Counted from the first letter of the stretch, positions 1 through 10,299 are shown. The stretch is DNA of 64,000 nucleotides from Micropterix aruncella (GCA_944548615.1 OX155955.1:1707288-1771287), one strand, 5' to 3'. Notes: generated by a model from the letters alone, not told the origin. Translations and numbers: made by a program.

Positions 1-2300
1 TTTCGCTTTCAAATGCGAAAGCGGAAACGACGCGAAAGAAAGGCGGCAAGATTAAGTCAAAGTATGAAGATTTCCCGCCGAATATGAAACATCAATTTCT
101 CATAATACGTAAAATAAATACTTAAAATCATATATAGAATTAGAAGCACGAATTATCGTTAAGAAATTCTCTTGTTACCAATGTGGCAGAGCGTTATTTA
201 ACGAAAAAATAGATAAATCAGATCGTTTTGTGATTGATTAGTCAATAGTTGTGGGTTAAATTATTAAAAAAAGGTCATATCGATAAGGGTGTTATAAAAG
301 GGATGGACGTGTTGCTTCCGGCATCCATTAAGAAATTTTAGTTGCACGCACTAAAGCTGCGAAAGTTTGGGAAAGAAAAGTATATCTTGGGGCTCAGATG
401 TGAGAATAAACAGTTTAAAATAAGGGCACTGAGATGCTGTGAAGCATCTTAGTGCCCAGTTCATTTAAATTCGTATAAAGTGTGCAGATCGTATATCACA
501 GAAACGCTTTATCGCACTCGTCATTGAGGCGCTTTTTACAAAGACACTAAAAACGAACAAATAATTGAAAATCCAGTGCTAAAAATGTGAATCGAGAGAG
601 CTACGCGAGTTGGCATGTAAAAATCCAACATTTTAAATAAAATAGAAGTACGAGATTCGTCGGGTTGAAATACGAAAATTATATCAAAGATGGCGGGCGA
701 ATCAAACTGAAACGTCAGATTGAGATCACAACATTGCGAACGTCCTTCGGAGGTGTATAAATTAGCGTCGAAATAAGGGAAAAACATTGATGAGAATGCA
801 GTAACGGCTTGAAAATTGCAGTACGATAGTAAGCGGCTGGGGTTTCTAAAGAGACATTCTTCTTGGTGATGGCAGATTTCTAGAAAGGCGACACGCATCG
901 AAGATTGACATTAGTTATAAGTGCATAATGTGAATGCAGCTGTAAATACGGGGAAGTATAGCCGAGAGTCATTGTCGGCAAAGATGTACTAAAAATATGT
1001 AAGTTTATTTTTGCCGAAGCTGGCGTTATTTAATTATTTGGGCCGAAGCTAGCAACCAATATTGTCATTGTTGTATATTTTTTTTGGGGTTATAAATATT
1101 AGAGTTTTGTGGGGTTTGTTGGAAATTATTGGAAATGATAAGTAGTAGTAACGTAAAAGCGTGATTTCTACATATTTGCACGTTAACTAAAAATGAGGCA
1201 TTTAACATCGATTGATATGAATAGTCGTTGATAGTTCTACGAGGTAAACCTCTAGTCAGACTATTATTTAATTTGGAAGAGAGTTAGCCTTTGCTAACTC
1301 CGTTGATTCAGACACCAGCCATTATATAATGTGCTTTTAATTTGGAAACTAGTTAAGGAAACATTCGAATTATACTGAATGTTAGAATAAAATTAAAGAT
1401 AAGGAAAATTGTAGATTATATTAAGGTTTTTTTGTTTTGACTGATCGATGGGGTTTCAAGGATAACGGGGAGGGAATAGTATTAATAGAAATAATAGAAC
1501 GAAAACCATATGGACATTCAGTGGACTGAATGGTAACCAGGTCGTAGTTTATATCGGGCATTAGCGACTGCGGTCATTTAAATTCATTATATCACTGGAA
1601 CGCCATCGACTAGTTGACAGTGTGTTAGTTTATAAGTAATTTTATTGTTGTATGTAAACATTACGATTCATGTTTCAATATAAATTGACATTGAACACAT
1701 TTAAATAAATAAAGGATTAGAATCTAATTGTCGAATTTCACGGCGGAGATTTAAACTCATGCATTATCATTATTAATATTATTTTATTAACAATCGACTG
1801 AACGCAGCCATTGTTGTCATCGACAAATAATCGATCGAAAATAACTCAAAGAATAAATTGTAAATATTTTGTGGTGAATTAGGCGCTCATTATTATAAAT
1901 ATAATTCACAATAATAGTACTTAAACTAAAATACAAAAAGTTATCATTTTAATTGTTTAAATATGCATTTTGGTTTAATATATGGATTATTAATTGGAGA
2001 AGATTTGTTTCATTGAGGAAGTAAATACAAGGAGGGAAATTATTAGGCAAGGTATTGGAAGCCTATCCTCTTGAAGGTAATATTATCACTGTCGTTGTAT
2101 GGTGGTAACATATTGATATAGATATAGTAAAATCTTCTCTGACATATGCCGTCCCAATGTGGTGGGCCAATAGACATTGAAAGCATCGTAACATAACATA
2201 TCGAGAAATAGATTATAAAATCATATCTCGCAGATAAAGAAAAAGATAAGAATTAAAAATTTTCTTTACAAAAGGAATATGTCAACAATAGAAATATGTA
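1..2300. other. AT-rich intergenic DNA, no gene recognised
   Basis: I see no recognisable exon, RNA gene or classified transposon here. A 120-codon open frame on the minus strand (536-898) resembles no family I know and is not supported by codon bias or splice context. One hairpin (424-457) is listed separately. Confidence 0.5.
424..457. repeat. short inverted repeat, 15-bp arms
   Basis: Arms 424-438 and 443-457 are complementary at 14 of 15 positions, with a 4-nt loop GTGA. The one mismatch would be a G-U pair in RNA. No tail of T residues follows and the stem is too short for a typical pre-miRNA, so its role is unknown. Confidence 0.6.
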
Positions 2301-2329
2301 AACAATAACAGAATATGGAATTTGTAAAT

Positions 2330-3166
2330 AAAGGAAAAAAACAGTTGCGCCACCCCGGCAATCATTCAACACCACCCCCCACCGCGCCAAACACTTCAAC
2401 CCCCCCTCACCAAACTCTACCACCCCTAACTCCCCCAAACCACCCTTCCAAAGTCCTACCCGATTCCCCCCTCCCCCCCTCTCCCACACAAACTTGTGGT
2501 TGCTTAGTTGAACTGAAAAAAGAACGATCTAATAAAACCGGTGGACAATACATGTGGGTACCTAACGTGAAATTGGCTTTCGTTGTTTCCGTCGTTATTT
2601 TTGTATATAGTTTATTAAGATAATATGGTAAGTAAGATAATATGGCATTTCGAAGTATACCAGGCAGCGTCTGGGCAAAGTCATCATTCTGGCACATTCA
2701 AACATACAGATCAATACCGAAATAAATACATTGGAATATAACTAAAATAACTAATTTTTTGGACAGATCGCAAAGTAATTTAATTTTAATTTAGGCTGGA
2801 ATGCGTTTTTTCCGGTTTTTTCTCAAGATCTTCCAATATTTTTTTCAATGAAATAAATTCGATTGAAATATTTCAATCCCGAGAGCGTAGCGATCAAAAT
2901 TAAAAAAAGTATTAACCTAATTTGTCGTTCCTATTCAGAATAGAATTACGGATTTTCCATCGTTCGAATCGTGAGTAGAAAAAAACACTTTCAGTTTTTC
3001 CCGAATTATCCAATTTTCTAAACAACTTTTCCAATTATCCTTTCTCTTAGGACCTTATTTGGACTATTACGAACATTCTAAAGAAAAAAATAGCCAAATC
3101 GGTTCAGCCGTTCAACCTACATAATATGCCATTACCAACAAACAGCGTTTCATTTTTATTCATATA
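2330..3166 (-). mobile_element. Helitron-like element, 5' portion, minus strand
   Basis: Read on the minus strand from 3166, the sequence begins TCTATATGAATAAAAATG and continues with a phrase about a 'cgatttggctattt' core and 'ttcgtaatagtccaaataag'. The same phrases occur in the plus-strand copy starting at 21396, and this kind of opening is typical of lepidopteran non-autonomous Helitrons. Both copies also share a C/G-rich block (2360-2510 here, 21975-22050 there). The 3' end with a CTRR terminus was not found, so the left boundary is approximate. There is no coding capacity: the proline-rich frames here come from the poly-C tract. Confidence 0.55.
2365..2500. repeat. C-rich tract (G-rich on the minus strand)
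   Basis: Repeated runs of 4-7 C separated by short spacers. The minus strand has G-quadruplex potential. The block belongs to the Helitron-like repeat, because the copy at 21975-22050 carries the complementary G-rich block at an equivalent place. Confidence 0.6.
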
Positions 3167-3410
3167 GACTAACTGACCCGACAGACGTTATCCTGTGCGA
3201 ATTTCAATAATTTTTTTGTGATCATTTTGTGAATTTATGAAAGCTATTGGAATAATCAGACAACCCCCCCCCCCCCCTCCCCGCCGCAACAAAGCCTCCC
3301 TCAATCCCCCCCTCTCCCTCCACGAAACCATCCCCCAAACCCCCTCCCTCCGGATTTTTTTAAGGTCATCCAGATTTTTTTTTCAATTAAATTCATTAGA
3401 TGTATGGCAA
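3167..3410 (-). mobile_element. Helitron 3'-end fragment with poly-C tract
   Basis: Read on the minus strand, the fragment ends in GTCTGTCGGGTCAGTTAG, which fits the Helitron terminus (GGGTCAGCTAG at 50758). It abuts the TC 5' end of the neighbouring element at 3166, so two Helitrons sit head-to-tail, as is common for this class. A C-run (3262-3290) and further C-rich DNA to about 3355 follow. Residues 3225-3255 resemble one arm of the perfect hairpin at 22782-22841. The upstream boundary is uncertain. Confidence 0.45.
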
Positions 3411-3545
3411 GTACGGTGCGCAAACCGTCCAGGAGCGCCGGAAGGTTGACTCCTAGGGGAAACAGAGTCCTACCCTGACTCGCACTTCGACGTGGAGGCC
3501 GCCGAATGGGTGTTGACCTGTGAGTATGACCGACCCTGAACACAT
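3411..3545 (+). repeat. GC650 family fragment (copy a)
   Basis: Matches positions about 16490-16625 of the full-length copy c: 'accgtccaggagcgc', 'ggttgactcctagggg', 'cgtggaggccgcc' and 'gggtgttgacc' occur in the same order. It is a 5'-truncated piece and its 3' end diverges after 'ccgaccctgaacac'. The adjacent 3546-3720 is also GC-rich but does not align by eye. Confidence 0.75.
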
Positions 3546-3739
3546 CGGTATTGCGGCCACCTGCCACAATATTGCGATGCCACTGGCACGGAACCGATCA
3601 GTGGTCGTTGGGGACCCAGGACTGTAAAAAGAGATCCCCCCACTCTATCGCCGCTCGCCCTATTACGGGCAGCCAGGTCACCGCGGCGAGCCTCGATAGC
3701 CTCAGTTTGCACTTTTACCACCGTTTAACTCTCCCTTTT

Positions 3740-3960
3740 CTAGCACCAATAAAACGCACTTTTCACTGTTGAAATAACGAGTGTATTCACAACTTATTCT
3801 AGACTTTAAACAAATAAAAACATGAAATTATTCTAAAATGTAGAAATACAAAAATGTTATTAATTCATAAATACTTGCTAGACTTACTTCTAGGTTGGCA
3901 TATAAAATGTCCACAATCTTATAACAACACACAATCACAAAAATGTCTCATTAAAGTATT
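3740..3960. other. AT-rich DNA, nothing recognised
   Basis: I see no gene, tail or terminal repeat that could be assigned. It contains a 'tgttgaaataacgagtg' phrase that resembles some LTR ends, but no partner LTR or primer site was found. Confidence 0.3.
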
Positions 3961-5028
3961 TTGTCACCACTGTCGGTGTCGCAGCTTGCAGCTCGTAGAC
4001 CGACCCGCGTGTCCAACAGGCGGTCGGGCGATGGTGCTGCAGCGTGCTGCTGGCGGTGGCTTCCTTAGCCGACCGCGTGTTTGCCGCTCGTACTGAAGCG
4101 GAGTGTCGGCGGCTTGAAGCGACGCGGCGATGCTGCGGCGCGCTTAAGCTGACGACGGTTGTTGACGGCAGGCACGTAGTCGGCGCGGCGCGGCGCCCAC
4201 TTGGCCCGGCGCGGCGTGCGGCTGCGTGTCGCTCGTTCCGGCGCGACCGGCTCCCAGGCCGGCGCGGCGCGGCGCGGCGTGGATCTCTCGCAACCGACAC
4301 GCTGGTCGGTGCGGCGCGGCTGTCACAACTGACACGCTGGTCGGTGTGGCGCGGCGCGGATCTGGCGCAACCGACACGCTGGTCGGTGCGGCGCGGCGTC
4401 CTCTGTCGCCGCGACTTCCCTGCGTGGCTCTGCACGCGGTCGCTGGTGCGTCCAACTTCGCAGGTTGGCGCGGTGCGACGTCTGGCGCAACCGACACGCT
4501 GGTCGGTGCGGCGCGGCGTCCTCTGTCGCCGCGACTTCCCGGTGCAGCCGACGCGGCGATTACGCGTCCCCAATTCGAGCGTACGCGGTCTTGCATAGCT
4601 CGGCTGCTATTTAGCCGCAGGCGGTCCGTGTCGATATTCGGCGGCGGCAAAAACGTCCACGTTTCGCTGGCCTCGCCCCGAAATACCGAACACAAAAACC
4701 TGCTGCGGCGATTCCCCTCCGGCTCCCGGCTGCTTCGTCGCTGCGTCGTCCTTCTCGTCGCTCCCGCTGTCGGCGCGGTCTGGCGGTCCGTTGCCAAGAC
4801 CGAGGTCCCGAAGATCCGGCGACCCGAAGCGGCGAGGTCCAAATCACTTCGCCGAGTGATTGGCTTGTCAGTCTTCTTGACTGTTCTTCCACGACGACTT
4901 CTTCCCCGACGACTTCTTCCCAGCAGCGCGACGCCTTGAACTCCCTGAGCGGCCGGGTGGCCACTTGTTGCCGGCACCAGAGCCGGAGAGCGAATGAATT
5001 GCTCGCCGTTTTGTTGGCGGCCGCAACA
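3960..5028. repeat. GC-rich island with minisatellite repeats
   Basis: This block is far richer in G+C than its surroundings and dense in CpG. A 60-bp segment is exactly repeated at 4361-4420 and 4481-4540 (120-bp offset), and its core 'gacacgctggtcggtg' recurs at about 4297 and 4331. A second motif, 'cgacgacttcttcc', is repeated at 4891-4920. Long overlapping ORFs exist on both strands in several frames (for example 4144-5046 minus, 4226-4939 plus), but they contain low-complexity Arg/Ala/Pro repeats and match no domain I know. They are best explained by the scarcity of AT-rich stop codons. Confidence 0.7.
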
Positions 5029-5075
5029 ATCGGTCTTCGTGGCCAAACTGCAACAGGGCCCATTAGCTCCTATGG
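5028..5075 (+). repeat. GC650 family 3'-terminal fragment (copy b)
   Basis: 'ggtcttcgtggccaa' followed by 'cagggcccattagctcc' matches the 3' terminus of the GC650 repeat (compare 16638-16676). The final segment here can fold back: ACAGGGCCCAT and ATGGGCCCTGT are separated by 8 nt. Confidence 0.7.
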
Positions 5076-5166
5076 GCCCTGTCGGTGGACAGTAGAATTT
5101 GGACTACAAATGGTAGAACAGCAGAATTTGAACTATATATAGTATGTTTTATTTTCGTGATTACTT

Positions 5167-5202
<36 letters not shown>

Positions 5203-5383
5203 TTAGGTAAAAAACAGTCATAAACAAATGTTTTTACAAATACACTTAAACAAATAGACCTACATTACCATTAATTTTAACAAAACTTGTAAATGTAGCC
5301 ACAACAATATAAATGTCTAGTCGGATCGAACTGTTTTCATTTAGTACGAGTACCCTACCTAAATTATTAACTGTAAACTAAAA

Positions 5384-7702
5384 CTAATGCAACAACAAAT
5401 CACTCAATTGTTTCCTAAAAGTAATTAATGACACTGAGAATATATCTATGTCGTTCAAAACTTTATTATAACACATGCAAGAGCGTCTGAAGAAGGTATT
5501 TTTTGCGTAGTTTGAATGAAAAGAGGGAATATAGAAAGTATCTTTTGAACGTGAGGAGGAAGACCGCGGGATTTTAAAAAGAATTTTTTCCAAAAGGGGT
5601 GCAGAGTTGATGTGGTTATGAATAATTTTATATAAGAAAATGCTGTCTAAGAATTTTCGTCTTGAATACAGAAAATGCATTTTGTGTGTTGTTACTCTCT
5701 CTGCGTAATCGGTGCAGAGGCTACCTGTCCGAAAGTCTAATGATTTTAAACATTTCTTTTGTACCCTCTCAATCCTATCTACGTGAACAGCATACTGGGG
5801 ACTCCAAACTACACTTCCGAATTCTAGGACACTACGAACAAATGCATTGTAGAGTATTTTAATGGTGTTGCCTCTGGCAAAAGGTTTACTTATGCGCAGA
5901 ATCAGTCCGAGTTGTTTAAAAGCCTTAGCTACGATCTTATCAATGTGAAGGTTAAAGTGCAGTTTGGAATCCAGGGTAATGCCTAGATCACGAATGTTGG
6001 TAACTCGGGTTAAGTTATTACTGGATATTTTGTAATCATAAATAATTGGATGATGCTTTCGGGTGAATGTTATGACGTTACATTTATCCGTATTTAAAAT
6101 TAGTTGATTATCCTTACAATAGTTCTCAAAGCTTAATAAATCCTGTTGCAAATCTTCACAATCACCAAGACCTTTAACAATTTTGAATATTTTTGTATCG
6201 TCTGCATAAAGCAAGTGATGCGACTTATTAAAACACGGTCCAATATCGTTTAAATATAAAGTAAATAGAAAAGGGCCAAGGTGGGATCCCTGAGGAATTC
6301 CTGACGGAACATTAAGAAACGAAGAGCGGTAACCTTTAAGGGCGACGGCTTGACTACGATTGTTTATATAGGACTGGATCCATCTTAGCAGGTCGCCGTG
6401 TATACCGAATTTCGAAAGTTTTTGTATAAGGATAGAATGACTAATTTTGTCGAAAGCTTTAGAGAAATCAGTATACACGGCATCAACCTGGAATCCGGAA
6501 TCAAGGGCATTCAACAAAAAGTCAGTGTATTCGATAAGATTTGTGTTAACACTTCTACCACGAAAAAACCCATGCTGTTCCGTTGATACAACGTGCAGCA
6601 TTTGAGTGGTTAACGACGTAGTAATTATTTTTTCGAAAATCTTACCAAATAGACTCAGCTTAGAGATAGGCCTGTACTGCATAATATCATGTTTGTCGCC
6701 ACCTTTTGGAATTGGAGTTACCAGAGATTTCTTCCAGATGGCAGGAAAACAGCCCTCCAGCATAGATTTCCTATAAATTATGGTGATTGGTATTGAAAAC
6801 TCTTTACTAAGCTTCCTGATTAAGATGGGATGGATGTTGTCGAAACCCGCACCCTTGTTTATATCTATTTGCTGAAATAGTTTATGTACAAGGTTTTCTG
6901 TTATTTCTACCGTCGAGATGTTAACTGAAGATAAGGCTGTATCAGTACAGGAAGTGTCACTCACTTGGGAAGTGTCGGGGATAAAAACTGAGTTAAAATA
7001 ATCATTAAACATATTGGTAATTGTTTCGCCGTCACTTGAAGATACATCGTTCAGGCTCATATGAGAGGGAATATTATTGGCACCAAATTTAGATTTAATA
7101 AATGTCCAAAAAAATCGAGGGGCGATGTTAATTTTTTCTTCTGAGAAATCAATATAGTTTTTGTAACATTCCCGCTCAAGTTTCTTTTCCCGTGAGCGTA
7201 ATAATGAAAAAGTTTGGTAGTGGCAAAGATTGTCATATTTTTTCCATTTGGAATGCATTTTCATTTTCTGACGAATTAATTTTATTAAACCACGGGAATA
7301 CCAAGGTGGATAATTTGTTTGTGATTTTACTAGTTTCTTCGGAATATATTTGTCTATAAGATCCTGTAAGAAGTTGTAAAAATAGGTAACCGATTTTTCA
7401 GTATCCAATTTCGATAAAACTTTATCCCAGTCAACATTCATTAACGCGTTACTTATGCTAACAAAGTCAGCCGCATGATAGATAACTTTTAAACGTTCTT
7501 TAATACACATCATATAAGTGTTGCAGGGGAGGTAAAAGGTAATATCTAATGACTTATGATGGTGATCCTCCGGCGTGAGTGGGGAATCAGAGTTCCTCAC
7601 TTTGCAGCTAGTAGAACACAAAACTAAGTCGAGTATCCTCCCATTTTTATTTTGACATCCGTTATATTGCGATAGGCTAGAAATATTCATAAAATCAATC
7701 AT
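5384..7702 (-). CDS. LINE A reverse transcriptase (ORF2, C-terminal part)
   Basis: This 772-codon frame encodes the end of the endonuclease domain plus the reverse transcriptase that copies LINE RNA at the nicked target. Visible features are DHHHKSLDI near residue 46 (the last catalytic DH of the endonuclease), PIPKGGDKHDIMQYRPIS around 331-348, palm motif A YTDFSKAFD (410-418), motif B PSGIPQGSHLGP (466-477) and catalytic motif C YADD (499-502), followed by thumb and a C-terminal region typical of jockey/CR1 elements. The ATG at 7702 is probably not the native start: an intact element would read through from the endonuclease frame, and the two frames overlap by 8 nt with a one-base phase change. 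Otherwise no stop interrupts it. Confidence 0.9.
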   Translation of the reverse strand: MIDFMNISSLSQYNGCQNKNGRILDLVLCSTSCKVRNSDSPLTPEDHHHKSLDITFYLPCNTYMMCIKERLKVIYHAADFVSISNALMNVDWDKVLSKLDTEKSVTYFYNFLQDLIDKYIPKKLVKSQTNYPPWYSRGLIKLIRQKMKMHSKWKKYDNLCHYQTFSLLRSREKKLERECYKNYIDFSEEKINIAPRFFWTFIKSKFGANNIPSHMSLNDVSSSDGETITNMFNDYFNSVFIPDTSQVSDTSCTDTALSSVNISTVEITENLVHKLFQQIDINKGAGFDNIHPILIRKLSKEFSIPITIIYRKSMLEGCFPAIWKKSLVTPIPKGGDKHDIMQYRPISKLSLFGKIFEKIITTSLTTQMLHVVSTEQHGFFRGRSVNTNLIEYTDFLLNALDSGFQVDAVYTDFSKAFDKISHSILIQKLSKFGIHGDLLRWIQSYINNRSQAVALKGYRSSFLNVPSGIPQGSHLGPFLFTLYLNDIGPCFNKSHHLLYADDTKIFKIVKGLGDCEDLQQDLLSFENYCKDNQLILNTDKCNVITFTRKHHPIIYDYKISSNNLTRVTNIRDLGITLDSKLHFNLHIDKIVAKAFKQLGLILRISKPFARGNTIKILYNAFVRSVLEFGSVVWSPQYAVHVDRIERVQKKCLKSLDFRTGSLCTDYAERVTTHKMHFLYSRRKFLDSIFLYKIIHNHINSAPLLEKILFKIPRSSSSRSKDTFYIPSFHSNYAKNTFFRRSCMCYNKVLNDIDIFSVSLITFRKQLSDLLLH

Positions 7703-8330
7703 GACATAAGTCAGACACTTTGATATCGTCGTTCGCGTTCACGCTAAGAGAATCGGAATATTCCAAAGAATACCAATCTGCTTTAGTGATATTTAGATCA
7801 CCGAGGATTAAAAAGTTGTCATTTTGGTGATTCTGCATGATATCAAACGTATTATCGTAAAATGTTCGAAGTGCCTCTAAATGATTATCATTGTGCGGGA
7901 AATAACAACAGGCTATATGTGTGTACGTACTAGTTTGTGAGTGTGAGGATACAGTATTGCGGGAGGGAGCGCCGACTCCGCCGACGAGCGGAGTCGGCGC
8001 CGGGATCTCGAGAGTCAGCCACAAGCAGTGGCGCGCCCGCTCCGAGCACAAGTCGTCCCGCCGTCGCGCGCGCAGCCCGCAACGCACAGCTATTAGCATT
8101 CCTCCGCCGCGCTCGCCGCGTCCGTCACTAACGAGCCTATCGTGCCTATACACGTTATAATTATTGTAAAAATATTCTGCGTCATAAAAGTCTTCCGTTA
8201 ACCAGGTTTCAGTTAAAATGATTAAATCGTAATCGCATTGCAAGACGTTGGTTAAAAACGAATGAGACTTAGTGCGTAATCCCCTCACGTTCTGGTAATA
8301 GATTGATAATGATTTAAGTTTGTAATCCAT
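7695..8330 (-). CDS. LINE A endonuclease (ORF2, N-terminal part)
   Basis: This 211-codon frame is an exonuclease-endonuclease-phosphatase domain of the apurinic type, which nicks target DNA to prime reverse transcription. Motifs in order are YYQNVRGLRTK (catalytic Asn), LIILTETWL (catalytic Glu), GGGMLIAV, ACCYFPH and LGDLNI (Asp/Asn). The frame ends at TGA at 7695 and continues one base out of phase into the RT ORF. Codons for roughly residues 65-125 (8135-7960) are strikingly GC-rich compared with the AT-rich rest of the element, and the spacing between GGGMLIAV and ACCYFPH looks longer than usual for the family. A 12-bp perfect inverted repeat lies inside (7969-7980 and 7989-8000). Confidence 0.85.
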   Translation of the reverse strand: MDYKLKSLSIYYQNVRGLRTKSHSFLTNVLQCDYDLIILTETWLTEDFYDAEYFYNNYNVYRHDRLVSDGRGERGGGMLIAVRCGLRARRRDDLCSERARHCLWLTLEIPAPTPLVGGVGAPSRNTVSSHSQTSTYTHIACCYFPHNDNHLEALRTFYDNTFDIMQNHQNDNFLILGDLNITKADWYSLEYSDSLSVNANDDIKVSDLCHD

Positions 8331-8870
8331 AATAGTATTGTCTTAAAATAAACAGACAATAAAAAGGTGATAAATTGAATAAAGCTGAAACGTCAAATAA
8401 CTTCTTCAAACGAGAATATTTTATGCAGTATACAAATAACAAGAAAAGTAATAAGCTATATGGCAGTGCATACAGATTAATACTATAATTAAAAAACACT
8501 AAATTAATAATATTCAAAAGGGCGAGATACTTGTGGACAAGAGAGTGTTCGTTGTTGCAACTTTCTATCTCGTTTGTTTGTTGTCTTGAGTACTTTCTAC
8601 TAATACACTTGATGACAAGAGTCTGAAGATGGAGCCGGAAGATTTCAACTGGAACTCCCTAATAGAGAGTGCTAAGATAGTCAAGTTTGGACTCGTTTGT
8701 TTTGTTGATATGAGTACTTTCCATTACACATGATGACGAGATACTTTCCATTACACAAGATCTATACAGGATGTTTTTACTGGACGGGCATTTTATAGTG
8801 ATTGAATTAATACAAATATGTAAGCAACTTTGTTTTTGTTTTTAAAAACTAAAAAATGATTTTTAAGCTA
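8331..8870. other. unassigned DNA upstream of LINE A, with a local direct repeat
   Basis: 8331-8520 may be the LINE A leader. In 8560-8760 a phrase like 'ctcgtttgtttgttg..gagtactttc..acac..gatgacaaga' occurs about twice (near 8570 and 8690) with a further partial copy at 8735. A 34-codon frame starts at 8630 (MEPEDFNWNSLIES...), but no family is recognised and no splice context supports it. Confidence 0.4.
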
Positions 8871-9470
8871 TTGCATAGCTTTTATCGCGGGCAGGCCAGC
8901 GCGGCGACCGAATGAAGAAATTTCTTAATGAAAATTAATGATTTTAAACTGATAATTACGTCTAAACGAGTACTGCTTACGATTCGAAAAAATATATGTT
9001 AAACAAGAACATTTTCCTAATATTCTTAGCTTTAAATATTTTAGATTTTGTTTATATTACATAGTGTAATTAATTTGTGAAGTTAGGTCTAACCGAACAC
9101 AAAAACGACTACTACGCAAATACTACCTGGCGTATTATTATGAAACCTGAACCATTTTAAAGATAATTTAATTCTCTATCTTTTTATCTACGAATTTTTC
9201 CGAATAGTCAAAGAATAATATCCGTTTTTTTTGCTTTATCGAATAAAATTCGTGCGCGGTGCTCTATCGGAAGACGTTTAAATTATTTCGAATCATTTTC
9301 TTCCACAGCCGCAAATGATTCGGAATAATTTCAACGTTTTCCGATAGAGCGCAGTTATCTGATATCAGAAAAATAAAATAAATAAATAATTATAATTGCA
9401 TAAGTTGTTAAAAATGCTATGCAATAGCTTTACCGCGGCAGTCCCCGAGCGTCACACGTATTTTTTTTAA
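8871..9470. repeat. putative MITE with inverted ends and an internal long hairpin
   Basis: Near-identical words 'ctattgcatagcttttatcgcgg' (about 8868) and 'ctatgcaatagctttaccgcgg' (about 9415) bound this stretch, suggesting a repeat unit. Inside lies the hairpin 9259-9352, described separately. No transposase frame is present. Classification is unknown. Confidence 0.35.
9259..9352. repeat. 94-nt long hairpin
   Basis: Arm 9259-9300 and arm 9311-9352 are complementary over 42 positions, with 37 Watson-Crick pairs, 3 that would be G-U in RNA and 2 mismatches, around a 10-nt loop. Size and pairing fit either a pre-miRNA or the palindromic core of a MITE. It sits between repeat-like ends, which favours MITE origin. 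Confidence 0.7.
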
Positions 9471-9509
9471 ATGTATTTTTTAAGTAGTATGAAAAGCTGT
9501 GATCATGAT

Positions 9510-9595
9510 GCGCTATCTAGCGGTAAGTAAAATGTCGCTAATATTTGTTATTTGAGCTATATTACCTACCTCTAGATGGCGCAGCGAGCTCAAAC
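9510..9595. repeat. palindromic short repeat, copy 1
   Basis: 'tagcggtaagtaaaat...attacctacctctagatggcgcagc' forms an imperfect palindrome about 60 bp long. The same unit recurs at 10025-10095 with perfect ends (AGCGGTAGGT / ACCTACCGCT). It resembles a tiny foldback element. Confidence 0.5.
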
Positions 9596-9885
9596 ACCTT
9601 CTTAAACCTTTATTTAACTCGGCGTAAGTTATAATTGGCATAAGAACATGTTTTTTAAGAATTATATATCTAATTATAACTTCATGCTGTTACCTTACCT
9701 AAATAAATAAACAAATATATTTACGCGTGTCCCGCGCGTGCGCGACTAAACAAGGGTAGAGGGGGCCCATTTGCAGCTATCTCTTTCTATTCCTCTAGGC
9801 TGGTCGCGTGGTCTATTCTAGTATGCTATGGATTATATGCACCGTGAGTTTTTTTATTAGTGATATCCTTGTAGTAGGCGAATCA

Positions 9886-9929
9886 ATACGAGCAAATAAA
9901 TATACAACTATATATTTATTTGCTCGTAT
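9886..9929. repeat. perfect 19-bp inverted repeat
   Basis: Arms 9886-9904 and 9911-9929 are exact reverse complements, separated by the 6-nt loop CAACTA. The arms are AT-rich. Function unknown. Confidence 0.65.
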
Positions 9930-10024
9930 AAAAATGAAAAAAAAGAATATTTTTTATTTTTGCAAATTTGAACAACTTGGCTGTTAAATAATAGTTTGAT
10001 GATCGTTGAGCACTCTGCCCCATT

Positions 10025-10095
10025 TAGCGGTAGGTGAAATATCGTGAATATTGTTTATTAGAGCTATTTTTACCTACCGCTAGATGGCGCAGCAA
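10025..10095. repeat. palindromic short repeat, copy 2
   Basis: Ends AGCGGTAGGT and ACCTACCGCT are perfect inverted repeats about 36 bp apart, followed by 'agatggcgcagca'. It is homologous to the unit at 9510-9595. Confidence 0.55.
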
Positions 10096-10299
10096 CTTTA
10101 TAACTTGTAATTTGGATCACTTTTACGTTAGGTATGCCAGAACAAAAATTAAGAGCGCCATCGCGTTTATCCAAAAAACGCGAAAAAATACCATAGGTTA
10201 TGTGATGACCGAAAAATGAAGAAACAACCACAGGGTCGGGGAAAGAATTTGGTTTGGCACTAAATTTGGCAAAACGGAGAATAAACTTTAGCAATTTTA

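Larger units (their letters stand above)
5169..8330 (-). mobile_element. LINE A: jockey/CR1-type non-LTR retrotransposon, 5'-truncated
   Basis: On the minus strand, apurinic-type endonuclease (7695-8330), reverse transcriptase (5384-7702), a roughly 180-bp 3' UTR with AATAAA at its end, and a 32-nt uninterrupted oligo(A) tail (T-run at 5169-5200). No ORF1 is found upstream, and 8331-8520 holds no identifiable domain, so the copy appears 5'-truncated or has a short leader. The long homogeneous tail suggests a fairly recent insertion. I could not identify a matching target-site duplication by eye. The only clear lesion is one frameshift near 7700. Confidence 0.85.

Noticed and set aside
536..898. 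A 120-aa minus-strand protein
   Set aside because: No recognisable motif, no splice or promoter context; consistent with a chance open frame.
2253..2697. Proline- or glycine-rich proteins on either strand
   Set aside because: They are translations of a poly-C/poly-G tract shared with an inverted transposon copy.
3740..4020. An LTR starting 'tgttgaaataacgagtg'
   Set aside because: No second LTR, primer site or polypurine tract could be found nearby.
3935..5063. Long overlapping ORFs up to 300 codons on both strands
   Set aside because: They lie in a GC-rich island where stop codons are rare. The products are low-complexity Arg/Ala/Pro repeats and several frames are open at once.
5150..8600. 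Target-site duplication for LINE A
   Set aside because: The bases left of the oligo(T) run ('cgtgattactttc') have no convincing exact match near 8330-8600; resemblances such as 'gagtactttct' are too weak.
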